A DNA stretch of 64,000 nt from Endomychus coccineus (lineage: Eukaryota > Arthropoda > Insecta > Coleoptera > Endomychidae). The notes beneath the pieces are model-generated. The model saw nothing but the letters and a program-made list of their open reading frames with translations. It had not been told where the DNA came from and ran no database searches. The DNA is taken from positions 160,083,111 through 160,147,110 of the forward strand of contig OY294069.1 of assembly GCA_958510875.1 (NCBI GenBank), in the 5' to 3' direction. Both the position numbers and the translations under genes were made by a program. Position 1 is the first letter of the stretch. Every line of letters starts with the position of its first letter. Shown here piece after piece: positions 12,641-23,629 of the stretch.

Positions 12641-12766
12641 GATTTATGAGGTAATTGAAAAAGGTTGTCAGACCTTAGTAGAAATATTGCTATTTGATCA
12701 TAATACGTATTCTGATAATGGTTGTGAGACCGAAACGTACATATAGACGAAAATAATAAGCATATA
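12640..12766 (+). repeat. Penelope-like element fragment with degenerate hammerhead-like motif
   Basis: The block ATTTATGAGGTAAT..GAAAAAGGTTGTCAGACC is shared with 28660-28700, 44130-44165 and, reversed, 29930-29980. It is followed at 12708-12749 by CTGATAA, a GGTT-GTGA-GACC hairpin and GAAACGTAC. That is a hammerhead-ribozyme-like core with its invariant CUGAUGA changed to CUGAUAA. It therefore looks like a decayed piece of the same PLE family found at 28.5-30.3 kb. Confidence 0.6.
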
Positions 12767-12769
12767 GAG

Positions 12770-14040
12770 ATTAAACGAACATGAGAGCTGTTGTTATTTG
12801 AGAATATATTTTTATATTCAGTCATGTCACGTTCAAACTGAAGAAGGCGCAACATTTGTCTTATGTAAACATTATTATTTATGTATCAACACAAATAAAT
12901 GATTCGACATAGCAGCATTGACTGAATGATTATTTTGCCATGAATTATCGATGTCATATGAAACTTGAGACAAAACAACATTGCTATGGTTTCAGTATTT
13001 CCGGTCCAAACAGGTATAAATCCTCACTCCGAAGTATATTACTGCATCTAAGTATCTCGCTTTCCTCTCTAGACTAGGATAATTTTCAAATTAGATCGTA
13101 CATCAGTACATAATTATCGTTACTATTCATATATGTATCAAAAACGATCACAAAAAATTTCGGTTTTATATCTTTATTCGATTAACACAGTGAACAGAAA
13201 TAAACGTATTCATACTTAATTAATGGTTTCCCACGAAGTGATATCCATATGAAAGAGTTACGTAGGTGTTTTCTTGAATAGCCTTTGCATTGTAAACAAC
13301 TTAATTATACACTTAAGAACTTTAATAATATGAACAATTAGGAACAATAATAGTGTAATAATGTAAAATAGAATGAGTATTTTATATGCTCGATTTTATG
13401 ACGCTATGTAGAAAAGGTCGTAGATATTATTATTCTCGTATTTATTTAACAACATTAGTTCAATATTTTATGAGGAAATCTTTCCGGTACGGCTTATTCT
13501 TCTGTTCAACCGATTTATATTCTCCTTACTCTGCAATTTGATATACCTAATTCATATTACGTTTATGATTTTCATACATGGCTCTACTTATATGAAACTA
13601 GGTTAACCATCTCTTTCTCTGTAACAATTGAAAAATAAATGATATTTATTTCTTGTTGGCTTTCGCCAGATAATAATGATAAGGTCTCTCTAGTCCAGAC
13701 TTTAGATCGATTAGTAACACTACAAACTAATAGCTCTGGGCAGCTGTTTCGCTCTCTCATGGATCCCATCAGCAGAACGGGAACGTTTGCCATGTAAGAG
13801 AACGATTATTCTATTGAAGGTATACAAAAAGACTAACAGAATGCTAGAGAAAACCAAAATATCCAACGCCATCTACGAGTGGATGTCCCGCTAAGAAATC
13901 AAGCAATGACAGACATATTTCTGGAACATTACAAAAGTTGAGGGGAATGTTAGATACAATGATCGTTCAGTAACGTTGCAAATTTTCTCATTCTACTGAT
14001 GAGCTCCATTAGAAGGCGAAACAGCTATCCAGAAGGCAAT
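12770..14040. other. Gene-free stretch; left copy of a short dispersed repeat
   Basis: No gene recognised. A block near 13676-13740 (AAGGTCTCTCTAGTCCAGA, then AGATCGATTAGTAAC) has a diverged counterpart near 15896-15950 (AAGGTCTTTTTAGTCC, then ATCGATCAGTAACG). The pair loosely brackets the mitochondrial insertion. Confidence 0.4.
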
Positions 14041-14054
14041 AAATTGTAAATTAA

Positions 14055-14122
14055 TAAATTGACTTGAATTAATATTTAATTTTAACTCTGAAGGTTAATA
14101 GTTTTTTTTAATTAAATCCTAC
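14055..14122 (-). pseudogene. trnW: Mitochondrial tRNA-Trp pseudogene (numt)
   Basis: Directly downstream of the ND2 copy on the minus strand, the sequence AGGATTTAATTA..ACTATTAACCTTCAGAG has the form of an insect mitochondrial trnW. An AACCTTCAGAGTT anticodon arm carries a TCA anticodon. It is nuclear and not expected to function. Confidence 0.7.
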
Positions 14123-14124
14123 AA

Positions 14125-15033
14125 TTTAATAGAAAATTAAAGTACAAAACATTAAACCAAAATGTTAATTGAATTAAATAAGATGATAACAAAACTTAAA
14201 AATTTTGAAAAAGTAAAACAATTTTGTAATGAAGAAATTATTATTGAGTTAAATATAATTCGAATATAAAAATATAGAGAAATTAAAGTAAAAATTACTA
14301 TTACGAAAGACATGAAAATAAAATTTCTAGAAATTATAAAATTAATTGTAATTCATTTAGAAATAAATCCTAAAAAAGGAGGTAGACCTCCTAAAGATAT
14401 AAAATTAAAAAAAAAATGTTTATTTGTATTTGATTTATAGATTGAAATTAATTGTTGAAAATAAAAATTATTAGTTAAAAAAAAATGTAATATTTGGAGT
14501 AATTAAAGAATGAATTACAAAGTAAATGAATCATAAAGATTCATTAATAAAAGGTAATTATTCATCCAAGATGATTAATAGACGAATAATACTATAATTT
14601 CTCCAATAATTGTTGATGAAATAATGATATTTAAATAAAATATTCTTATTTTTGAAGAATATATTAATAAAATTATAGGGGCAATTTAATGAAATTAAGT
14701 CAATTTAATGCTTCTATTACTTCGAGAAATCAAAAATGAAAACGAGCAGCCTATTTTAGTACGAAAAGACGAATTTATTGTGACAACAAATATGTTATTT
14801 AAAATAAATTCTTTTCTTATTAGAATAGAAATTATTGAAAATAATAAAATAATTGATGATAAAGCTTGAATAATAAAATAGTTTAATGCAGATTCTGATA
14901 AAATTATATCTTTTTCTTTTATTAGTAGGGGAATAAAAGATAATAAATTAATTTCTGATCCGATTCATATAGAGAATCACGAATAAGCTGAAATTGAAAT
15001 AACAATTCCTATTATTTATTATTAAAAACAGTT
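14125..15033 (-). pseudogene. ND2: Mitochondrial NADH dehydrogenase subunit 2 pseudogene (numt)
   Basis: Diagnostic ND2 motifs are visible in order: IGIVISISAYSW near the N-terminus, GSEINLLSFIPLLI (14930-14975), ESALNYFIIQALSSIILLF and SLGGLPPFLGFISKW (14350-14400, W encoded by TGA). A hydrophobic tail follows. ND2 is a membrane subunit of respiratory complex I, but only under the mitochondrial code. In the nucleus this copy cannot be translated, because of TGA codons and indels in the middle (about 14480-14720). Confidence 0.87.
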
Positions 15034-15035
15034 TG

Positions 15036-15890
15036 TAGTGTTGCTGATCATCTAGACTAGAAAGATCTCATCATCATCTCTTTCTCGTTCAAGTAAAAGC
15101 GGTAAAACCCAAATTGCAATTATTGTTTTCATGTTCTATGAAGTCAATTATTGTTTTCATGTTCTATGAAGTCAATTTGGGAAAAAATAAACAATTCTAC
15201 ACAGTGTTGAACAATACACTTCTACTGAGTTGTAGGGCAAAGAGGAGGTAATAACTTCTATACGACCAACTATGTAACATAACATAGAATAATACTCTAC
15301 GAAGCCAGTAGTTTAGGATCTTCAAAATCTATTGAATGTAAAAAAATGTGATCAGGTAAAAAAATTCGGTAACATTTTTATGTACAACACGTGATTTAGA
15401 ATCCTTCTAGAATACTAACTAGCTTTTACGCATAACATTATGTCAGCTTAATACATTCGATACGTTGCTGCCACTCGATAAGCTATTCATGTGATGGTAA
15501 CACAACTGAATGAACGAAAAGCACCTACTGTACACGTACAAATGTAAAGAAATTAGCCAACATTGTTTAATCCGTATATTCATTAGTGAACAAGCTGTAA
15601 CAAATTCGTGTTCTACATGATGACAATATTCCAATGTCGATTCCACTTTTGTGAAGAACCCTCATCATTGTAAAATGTAAATTTGAAAGAGTTGAATATT
15701 ATTTGCGAATTGTTTTCCCCCGAAGATCGTTCATAAAAGGAATTGCTTTTTCTGTCGAGCATAACAATTCCGATTTTCACGAGTTGATCGTAATAAGTTG
15801 ATTTTATTGAATTACTTTACAGCTATGTTAAATAAAACCTGTTCAAAACAAATGAATAAATCACTCCAATTCACGTTATTAAAATCTATT
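15036..15890. other. Gene-free stretch, short direct duplication
   Basis: A short direct duplication (AATTATTGTTTTCATGTTC, twice within 15117-15175) is the only structure seen. No coding potential is recognised. Confidence 0.45.
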
Positions 15891-15968
15891 CAATGATTAA
15901 GGTCTTTTTAGTCCAAATCGATCAGTAACGTCACAAACTCATAGTTCAAGTTTGGAAATAGAAAATGG

Positions 15969-17063
15969 CAGGGGGGCCAAGACCGCCTAATTTTAGCAAG
16001 ACCAAGACCAAGACTGACCGTGCAAGATTTGAGCAAGAACAAGACTAAGCCTGCGAGACTTGCGTCTTGCAGTTAGGACTGAGTGTCGTTTCAGGGAGCG
16101 GACAGGCTTAATTTATAATACAAGAAATTGACACATAGAAAACAAACGAAACGAAATATAAGAAAGTACTAGTATATAAAATTTTGGAGAAGAAAATAAG
16201 CAGAAAATAGGAAGACGTAAAGTACAGATATAAATGACTATCAGTGCATTTTCGTTGAAGGGGGAATTTACGCAGTCCAAATAAGTAAATAAAAAATAAT
16301 ATATTAAATATAGTATGAAAATAAATAAAAATATGAAAATGATAAAATAAACTATATAGAATAAAGCGTAATAAAATTATATGTAGTATGTTACCGAGAA
16401 AATGTTTATTTTCTTAATATTTCAAAAGTTACAGGCCGAAAAAGAGATCTTACAAACTAATTTGAAATCTAACTTATAATAATAAGGTAGGTATAAGAGC
16501 GAAAATCAGGACGCTACAATGTCATGCGTCTGTACGCCGCATGCGGCATCCTTTGATTTGCGGCGGCATCCTTTAATGAGAGCCGGCACCTGCCAAGGCG
16601 GCGCGGTACAAGGCGACACTATCTAAGCGAATGGACTATAAATAATAGTATTTATTTCAATTCCAGTCATTCCCAATTGAGCTTTGATTCGAGTCAAATG
16701 TAATAATTGTTTTTACTCTAATCCTTGTTGTTCTCGGAAAACTTATCACGTTTACAATTTGACATGAGTGACGAAGATTCAAATAGTTCTAGTCGGAGTA
16801 GTGAGAGTTGGAGTTATAGATCTAAAAGACCTAAAAGCAAATTTGATGAGTTTCTCGAAATAATTCATGCACCCCAAATTGCTTTGTGTAAATTGTGCCA
16901 ACATAAAAAGGTTGAAATAAAAATGAAAAACAGAAACACTAATAGGTAATTGCGAGACTTGCGAGACTCTTGCTGCAATACCAAGACCAAGACCAGATGT
17001 ATTGGCGCAAGACCAAAACCAAGACTGGCTACGTCTCGTCTTATTCTTGCATTTGGGCAACAC
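15969..17063 (+). mobile_element. Internally deleted hAT-like element with AAGACC subterminal repeats
   Basis: The left end begins CAGGGGGGCCAAGACCGCC and the right end, reverse complemented, begins TAGTGTTGCCCAAATGCAAG. Both subterminal zones carry runs of CAAGACCAAGACC in compatible orientation. In between lie a GC-rich patch (16520-16620), a TATA box (TATAAATA, 16637-16644) and a BED-finger exon, but no catalytic domain. This looks like a hAT element that lost most of its transposase. I see no convincing 8 bp duplication. The right end abuts a mariner terminus. Confidence 0.65.
16764..16949 (+). pseudogene. hAT transposase N-terminal fragment (BED-type finger start)
   Basis: The ATG at 16764 is preferred over the upstream one because the protein then opens with the acidic, Ser-rich leader MSDEDSNSSSRSS typical of hAT transposases. 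Next come a basic SKRPKSKFDEFLEI segment and the first half of a BED finger (ALCKLCQ). The frame closes at 16949, before the distal His/Cys pair and the whole RNase H-like core. A TATA box about 120 bp upstream may be the original promoter. Not functional as a transposase. Confidence 0.6.
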
Positions 17064-17065
17064 TA

Positions 17066-17158
17066 GGTACATCACAAATGTCAAGATGGCATTTTCGATT
17101 GTGGCACAATCTGTTTTATTTTTCAGGGACTTTTCACCTAGCCCTCGTACATTAATTT
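17066..17158. mobile_element. Truncated mariner terminus
   Basis: About 90 bp closely match the right end of the mariner at 707-1784: ATCACAAATGTCA, TGGCATTTT, GATTGTGGCAC, CTGTTTTATTTTTCAGG and finally CCCTCGTAC. It adjoins the hAT-like right end at 17063, so the two elements are juxtaposed or one interrupted the other. Confidence 0.7.
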
Positions 17159-17159
17159 A

Positions 17160-17745
17160 TTAAACTAATGAAAATCAAACTTTTAATAGTTGTTTAAATT
17201 TACAATGGATTTTCATCACGTAATGGCCGATTCAATTCCATTTTTTTTTTAAGACTTACAATATTTTCATACAAGAGTATAACCAGTTCTTTGTTATGGA
17301 TTGCGGAGGAACTTTGATTTTAATACTTGAGGTAGATCTGACTTGAAATGAATTTCTTATGTCGATACTTGCGAGTGAATAAAACTCTGAAATATGAGTT
17401 GTAGAAATATCAATTTGTAGCTAAATATGATTGATTATCGTTCTCCAAAGCTCTCAAGATAGGCTTATGTACAGAGATACTGAAGTTTTCTCTAGCAAAG
17501 TAAGCAACGTGAAATTGAATATGGTTCGGAGAGTTGATAAAATATAAAGCAGAATGCCTTCAGCCCAGTTTCGAAGCTCTTTCCGGCTTTGATTCTAAAT
17601 AAACTATATGTACTGGTGTTGCCATCAGGATATTAGTCCATTAACGAGCGTAAAGGATATTAAATTAACAGTAGTTTGGCGAATAGAAACTTCTTGATTG
17701 TTTCTATAGGTCATCCCTGCTCTCAAAATGGAATCTAATAAATAA
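17160..17745. other. Gene-free stretch, nothing recognised
   Basis: AT-rich sequence between the mariner terminus and the degraded mariner-type transposase. No feature recognised. Confidence 0.45.
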
Positions 17746-17749
17746 TGAG

Positions 17750-18360
17750 GGCCGCGCTGATGTAGATCCAGGTATCACATCGGCTCAAAATGTTGATAAC
17801 ACACAAGCTGTAGTCTTAATAACAAAAATCGACTATCAAGCTGTTATCAAATGTCTTACTCGAACAGGACTTTCTCCTCAAAGGCGTCAAAGATCGATGG
17901 ATGTACGTGGAAAATTCACAGTCTTATTCGATGGTAAAAGATTGGTCGAAACGGTTTCGAAAGGGGCAAGAATCCTTGGAAGATGACGCTAGAACAAGAA
18001 GGACGGTGGAAGTGTTAACAGGCGATAACATTGTCCTTTTTGAGGATCTCGTATGAGTCGACGATTGAAGGTGAACATTTGGGCATAAATAAATTTAGTG
18101 CGAGGTGGCTCTGTGGACGTATTGAAGACAATTGTAACAAGAGATGGAACAATGGTTCTCTACTATGATTGAATGGAGGCGAAAAGGAAATGCACCATCA
18201 CGAAAGTTTAGGGTCTGTCAGTCGACAAAAAGGGACTACGATCATTCGTGAGGAGATTCTTCTTACAGACTTTAAAGAACGCAATACCACTGTGACGATT
18301 TTCTTAGATTCCAAAAAAAAGTTTTCCGGCCAATTGAAACATAAAACAAAAACGGACGGT
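17750..18360 (+). pseudogene. Heavily decayed mariner-like transposase
   Basis: Pieces in shifting frames recall a mariner/SETMAR-type transposase. DWSKRFRKGQESLEDDAR and DDRRLKVNIW are the linker and second helix-turn-helix region. EWRRKGNAPSRKFRV is the block that follows the first catalytic Asp segment, itself reduced to TRDGTMVLYYD. Many stops and frame changes separate them and no C-terminal part is seen. It is clearly older than the mariner at 707-1784 and from a different lineage. Confidence 0.6.
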
Positions 18361-18449
18361 AATTTTATTCAACTCGCCAAGTTACAGAAAGCAATTAGGT
18401 TATTACTTACACACGATAATGTCCAAAATTGTCTTTTCTCTATTTAACC

Positions 18450-19151
18450 GTCACTTGTTTATTGTTTACAAATCACTCGTCACTAACATTCACGGTGTAC
18501 TCTCATAGACATCTATGTCGCATGTCTAGATCCTGATTGTACTGCGCTAGTCTAGACTTCTGATTGAAACTAAACTCCTAACCGTCATTCTTCACTTTTT
18601 GCATGATTCTATGATTTCCAGAAGAAGCTCGGTCCTTCGAGACTGATTGTTCTCATATTATTCACAGTGTAGGAATTAAGATTATTCTGGAATCACCAGT
18701 GTTATGTAAATCAATGAATTTCGTAACACCATAATTAACGGGGTATATTATACAGCTTATCTTGTAAAAATTCGGACAAAATATAAGGGAGAAAAGACGT
18801 GGAAAATTTATCAGAAGCGGGCGTTTGTTGCAAGACAATCGTGCATACTGCATGAATTAGTCAAGGCCATTTCAGTGATGACGCAGATGTGAATGTTGTT
18901 TGGACACTTTTTCAAGACAAACCAAAGGAAATCTTTTCAGGGATATTGAATAGTTGCTAAAACGATGTAACGAGTGCATTGCTGTCAGGGGTGACTATAT
19001 TGAAAAATAAGTCAGGTCAGAAATGCTTAGGCGATGCCCATGTACACAATGTAAATCATCTATTGATCTTTGCTAGAGCATAGCATAGCTCAAGAGTGAC
19101 TGATAATTAACTTATGAATCTTTAGTTTACGGTTTTTCTTTAATTGGAAAC
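18450..19151. other. Gene-free stretch, left flank of a young hAT element
   Basis: No gene recognised. The last 8 bp (TTGGAAAC, 19144-19151) are the target-site duplication of the hAT element that follows. Confidence 0.5.
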
Positions 19152-21970
19152 CAGTGGCGGCTCCTCGAAGGAGGCTAAGGAGGCTCAGCCTCCTCACCAA
19201 TTTATCTTATTGATCATTCTCCATTTTATTTCCTGTTTCTCTGATAATTCTTTAAATTTTACAATTAATTCCCCGTTCTCAGTAGTTATTTTCAATCAGT
19301 GGCCAGAGGCTAGATTCTCTATATATCTCAAATGCTAAATACGTGTGGTCAACACGGTTGCCGTTTTTCCAACCATTCAATTGCCCGGTGGGGTGAAACA
19401 GCGAATATGGCAAAATAGTAGGGAGGCTAGCTTTTCCTACCCATTCGTCGGTCGAATGAAATACGATTACTTGCTCCCGCCTCCCGCTGCTAGAAGAATG
19501 CGGCAGCTCAGTTGTTGTTTTTATTCCACGAGGCGTAGTAAGGTTAAGTAGTTAATTTTTAAGTTATAATTTATCTAATCGGAATCGGTGAACGTTAAAA
19601 TAATGAGTGACTTAGTTGCAGAGTTCTTAGAAAATCCATTTAGTGGATTAACATATGATAGAAAAGTGTTCTTCAAAAACAAACGGCATTTACCGGATTT
19701 GAAAGGATTAGTGATGGCAGGGAAGTATCAAAATCGATCGTTTAATACTGATAATTATAAAAAATATGTATGGTTAACGGGATCTGATGTACACAATAAA
19801 TTATATTGCTGGTATTGCTTGCTATTCACATCAGATACAACTTCATGTTGGGGGCACTTGGGTTATAATGATTTGAAAAATTTAGCTCGTGGCCTAGAAA
19901 GACATGAAAAATCGCAGGAACATATTACATCGTGTATTAAGTTTAAATTAACCGGTAAACAGAATATTGTTAATGCGATTGATTCTACACGAACACGCGA
20001 AATCGAAAATCATAATAATACAGTTAAAGAAAACCGCGAAGTTTTAAAAAAAATCATTGATTTCTTATTGTATTTATCATTTCAAGATTTGGCTTTTAGA
20101 GGGCATGATGAAACTGAAAATTCAGTTAATAAAGGTAATTTTAGGGAATTGTTAGATTTGTTTTGTAAATACGACAGTAAGCTTCGCGATTTTATGACTA
20201 ACGCGTCAGTATTTGCAGGCACCTCAAAAACAATACAAAACGAAATTCTTGATTCAATAAATTATGTCCTCCGAAATCACATAGAGGATGAATTATTTAA
20301 TGTCCCTTTTTTTTCGTGGCAGGTTGACGAAACAACTGATATAACGTGTAAATCACAATTATCAATAATTTTTAGATTTGTAAAAAATGGACAACTAGTG
20401 GAAAGATTTTTAGGGTTTTACGATGTTAGTTCGAGAAGAACAGCAATCAATTTATTTAATTTCTTAATGGAAACGTTTCAACGATTTGACTTTGCGAATA
20501 AATTAATAGCTCAAACCTACGACGGCGCATCTGTAATGGCGGGACATTTAAACGGTCTTCAAACAAAAATAAAATCAGTTTCGCCTCAGGCTATTTTCAC
20601 CCATTGTTACGTTCACAACATGAATTTGGTTTTAAGTAATGCATTAAGGAAGTTAGAATTTTTTTTTCCAACTTATCGTCATTTTCAAATTTTTTTAGCA
20701 AATCCACCAAACGAACTGAAATTTTGAATAACATAGTAGGAAACAGAATTCCCTGTAATGCTCCAACTCGATGGAATTTTACATCACGTGCAGTGTTTAC
20801 CATTCACAAAAATAAAGACAAATTAATTGAAACATTTGATTTTATATTAAACAGTGATGACTTTCCGACAGATCAGGTTTCATTAAATGCTGCTGTTGGT
20901 TTAAAATCTTATTTAGAAAATGAAGAATTTTTGTTTTTTCTTGATACTTTTAAATTAATATTTGACCAAACTGATCTTATTTTTCAAATTTTACAACATA
21001 AATTCACTGATATAATTTATTCAAGAGATCGTAATACAGAATTTCATTTTAATATTTTATTTGAAAACGGACGAGGCTCCTCCCGCGAAAAGGAGGAAAA
21101 CGTATAATTTGGTAGACAAGAAACTACATTATAAACAACTTTTTTATGAAATTTTAGGTACTATTAAAGGTCAAATTGAGATTCGATTTTCCGATTTAAG
21201 TTTTTCGACTTGACGAATAGAAGATTTTTCGAATCTTTTTCAAAAGAGTTTCCCAATACACTTTCAGATAACTTAGTTCTAAAATATAAATTTTTTGATA
21301 AAATAACACTGCACAATGAATTATGTGTTATATACTCGGATAAAGATATTTTAGGCCAGTACGACAGTCACGCCGATATGATAAAATATATGATAGACAA
21401 TGATTTGCAACAAGTTTTACCTCAGTTTTATAAACTACTTTGTTTGACAGTCACCATTCCTGTCACGTCGGCATCGGTGGAGAGATCATTTTCTACTCTC
21501 AAACGAATTAAAACTTACATGCGAAATACAATGGGCCAAAATCGTTTATACAATGTTAGTTTGATATCTATTGAAAAAGATTTAGTAAAACACTTAAAAC
21601 AAAATGATACATTTTATGATAATATTATTGATCATTTTTCGCAAACTAAAGACCGTAGAATTCCGTTAATATATAAAAAAGTTAATAAAATTAATTAAAA
21701 AAAAAACAAAATATGAAAAATTCCAAAAAAAAAGAAAAAATATCAAAGATCCAAAAAAAAATAAAAAACAAAAAACGAAAAAAAAATTTTTTGCCAAGAG
21801 AAACTCTACACTTCCACGTTGGTTCTTGCTGGGCAACAATTAATTTTGTGACTGAAGTAGCTGGTACGGTCGCTGTGCAAAGGTTAAATTAATTGGCTGA
21901 ATAGAGTATATTTTTACAAAAACGTTTTATGTCCAGCCTCCTCTCTTAAAAAGTTCACGAGCCGCCACTG
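19152..21970 (+). mobile_element. hAT transposon (ZMYM1-like transposase), perfect 8 bp target duplication
   Basis: The termini CAGTGGCGGCTC (19152) and its inverted form GAGCCGCCACTG (ending 21970) are typical hAT ends. The identical octamer TTGGAAAC stands immediately outside each end (19144-19151 and 21971-21978). Left subterminal sequence repeats GGAGGCT. The 2.82 kb element carries a transposase spanning 19603-21698 with a few frameshifts, one in a run of T. The perfect duplication and light damage indicate a fairly recent insertion. It landed next to the LINE RT fragment that continues at 21985. Confidence 0.95.
19603..21698 (+). pseudogene. hAT transposase, zinc finger MYM-type 1-like, frameshifted
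   Basis: The ATG at 19603 (MSDLVAEFLENPF) is chosen because the upstream in-frame ATG adds only five residues. The protein has a TTF-type zinc finger (YCWYCLLF, then GLERHEKSQEH), followed by the RNase H-like core. That core carries D in WQVDETTD, D in TYDGASVMAG, the HCYVHNMNLVLSN block, and finally E in the C-terminal dimerisation segment SASVERSFSTLKRIK. Segment one runs to 20727. A T-run frameshift near 20660 shifts reading to 20724-21107 (NAPTRWNF motif), and a gap leads to 21210-21698. The motifs are collinear, so few lesions separate it from an open gene. This family often sits in insect genomes as 'zinc finger MYM-type protein 1-like'. Confidence 0.9.
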
Positions 21971-21984
21971 TTGGAAACAAATAC

Positions 21985-22660
21985 ATTACATTTTAAAAAG
22001 CTATTTGATACTTTTATTAATTTGACAGATGTCGAATTTCGTTGCGTTTCTTCCTAAGTTATTTTAATTTTGATCACATTCTTGAATAAAATAGACAAAT
22101 ATGTTTCGTTTGGTACTCCTCCCAAATCCGGTGTGCCTCAAGGTCCTCTACTGTTGCTGTTATTTATTAATGGTTTGGCTGAAACCATAATTGGCTTGAA
22201 ACTAAATTCTGCTGATGACTTGAAAATATTTTCAGAAATAAAGACCATAGATGACTGACATGCACTACAAAATGATCTGAACAATATTTTTGAATGGTGC
22301 GCCAACAATAAATTGAGTGTAAATATTAGTAAATGTTGTGTTGTTAGCTTCAGTTGTGAAGTCAATCCTATTTCCTTCGATTATCTTTTGAATTCAGTAC
22401 CTAATGATATCTCGTAGTACTACAGTCAAAGAGTTAGGTGTTCTATACGATCGTCAGTTCACTTCTAATCTACATATCAGTGATATGTGTGCTAAAGCTA
22501 TAATAGAACTTTAGGGTTTGTACTTGGGCATTTCAAATATTTCAACAATTTGGAGGAATTACAAATACCATTCGGGCATTCTTACAATATTAGACCTACC
22601 GATGCAACTGCATCACTGTATAAGGGAGTCCAAAACCTAACTGCCTATACATTGTGCAGC
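21985..22660 (+). pseudogene. LINE (CR1/Jockey-like) reverse transcriptase fragment
   Basis: The frame 22070-22258 carries SGVPQGPLLLLLFINGLAE and ADDLKIF, matching RT motifs in which the catalytic YADD is degraded to SADD. A second frame has WCANNKLSVNISKC, the segment that follows the catalytic box in CR1/Jockey ORF2. Stops and shifts are frequent, and the 5' part and 3' tail are missing. The hAT element at 19152-21970 adjoins it. Confidence 0.75.
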
Positions 22661-22664
22661 ACGA

Positions 22665-23175
22665 TCTTAAAAGATCAAAGCTAACCAATATGATAAGATG
22701 AAATATATTTCGTATTACTTAGTCGCACTTATACAGTCTCAACTCTTTAAAGGTTTTTAGTTCTATTTTGGTTTTTTTAAATATGCATTAGTTCCGGTCA
22801 CGATCGAACAGAAAACTTCGTCTCGACTTCCTTATCGCACTTTTCAACTAAATCGATTACACCCATAAAGTGTATACGGGAGTACCTTTTTTATATTTCT
22901 CAGGTAAGCTTTATATTTAATTTACAGCCGACGTGAATAGCTGATCAACCCTTCTTATTAACCCACTGGCATGAAATGCGTTCTCGATATACCTTGGATT
23001 CTGACGCTTTAAGTAGAATATCTTGTTTCTGGACGGAAGTTTCATATAAACAATTTTATTAACCGTGACTTGAAACGTACTTGAACCAAACACCTTTCTA
23101 TAAAAATAACAAAGAAGGCATTTTTATCAAGAGTAAGTTATCACTCAGGAGGATCTGGCCATTGTATGTGAATTG
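22665..23175. other. Gene-free stretch, nothing recognised
   Basis: AT-rich sequence between two LINE remnants; no supported feature. Confidence 0.4.
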
Positions 23176-23629
23176 ATTTGAAGACAGGTGAGTTGAGAAT
23201 CTGGGAAGCAGATCCATGTATTTCCCAAACAATAAAGAATGTAATGCCTTATACATCGGATAAACTGGTAGATCATTTCAAGACAAATACAAAGAACATT
23301 TTAATCCATTTAAACAAAAGAAGTTCCCCCTCAAAAGTTCTCAACTCAAATATGTTTGATCTCCCCTTGACGAGATGAATCCATCGACACCTTCGGCACC
23401 ACTCCCATTTGTCGGAGATGCCTCTACCAAAACTTAAATATAATGTTTTACAACCCCTGGACGAGAGAAATCGCCACTACTTCCAGTTGTCGGAAACGAC
23501 CCTATCAAAAGTTAGCCAGGATAGACAAGTTAAGATAAAGATACCAAAAAGTGATTTAAAGTCGTTGAAATGGGTTTTCTATAGACTTTTTGATTGGATA
23601 TTCTCCAATAAATAGGAGTGGTGACGTTA

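Larger units (their letters stand above)
14042..15033 (-). other. Nuclear mitochondrial insertion (numt): ND2 plus trnW
   Basis: On the minus strand this AT-rich block encodes a nearly full-length insect ND2 followed directly by mitochondrial tRNA-Trp, which is the ancestral insect gene order. TGA is read as Trp (SLGGLPPFLGFISK then TGA), so the piece is mitochondrial in origin. Stops and frameshifts, and its position among nuclear transposons, show that it is a nuclear pseudogene copy. It lacks roughly the first ten codons of ND2. Contamination by real mtDNA is unlikely because both sides join nuclear-type sequence. Confidence 0.88.
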
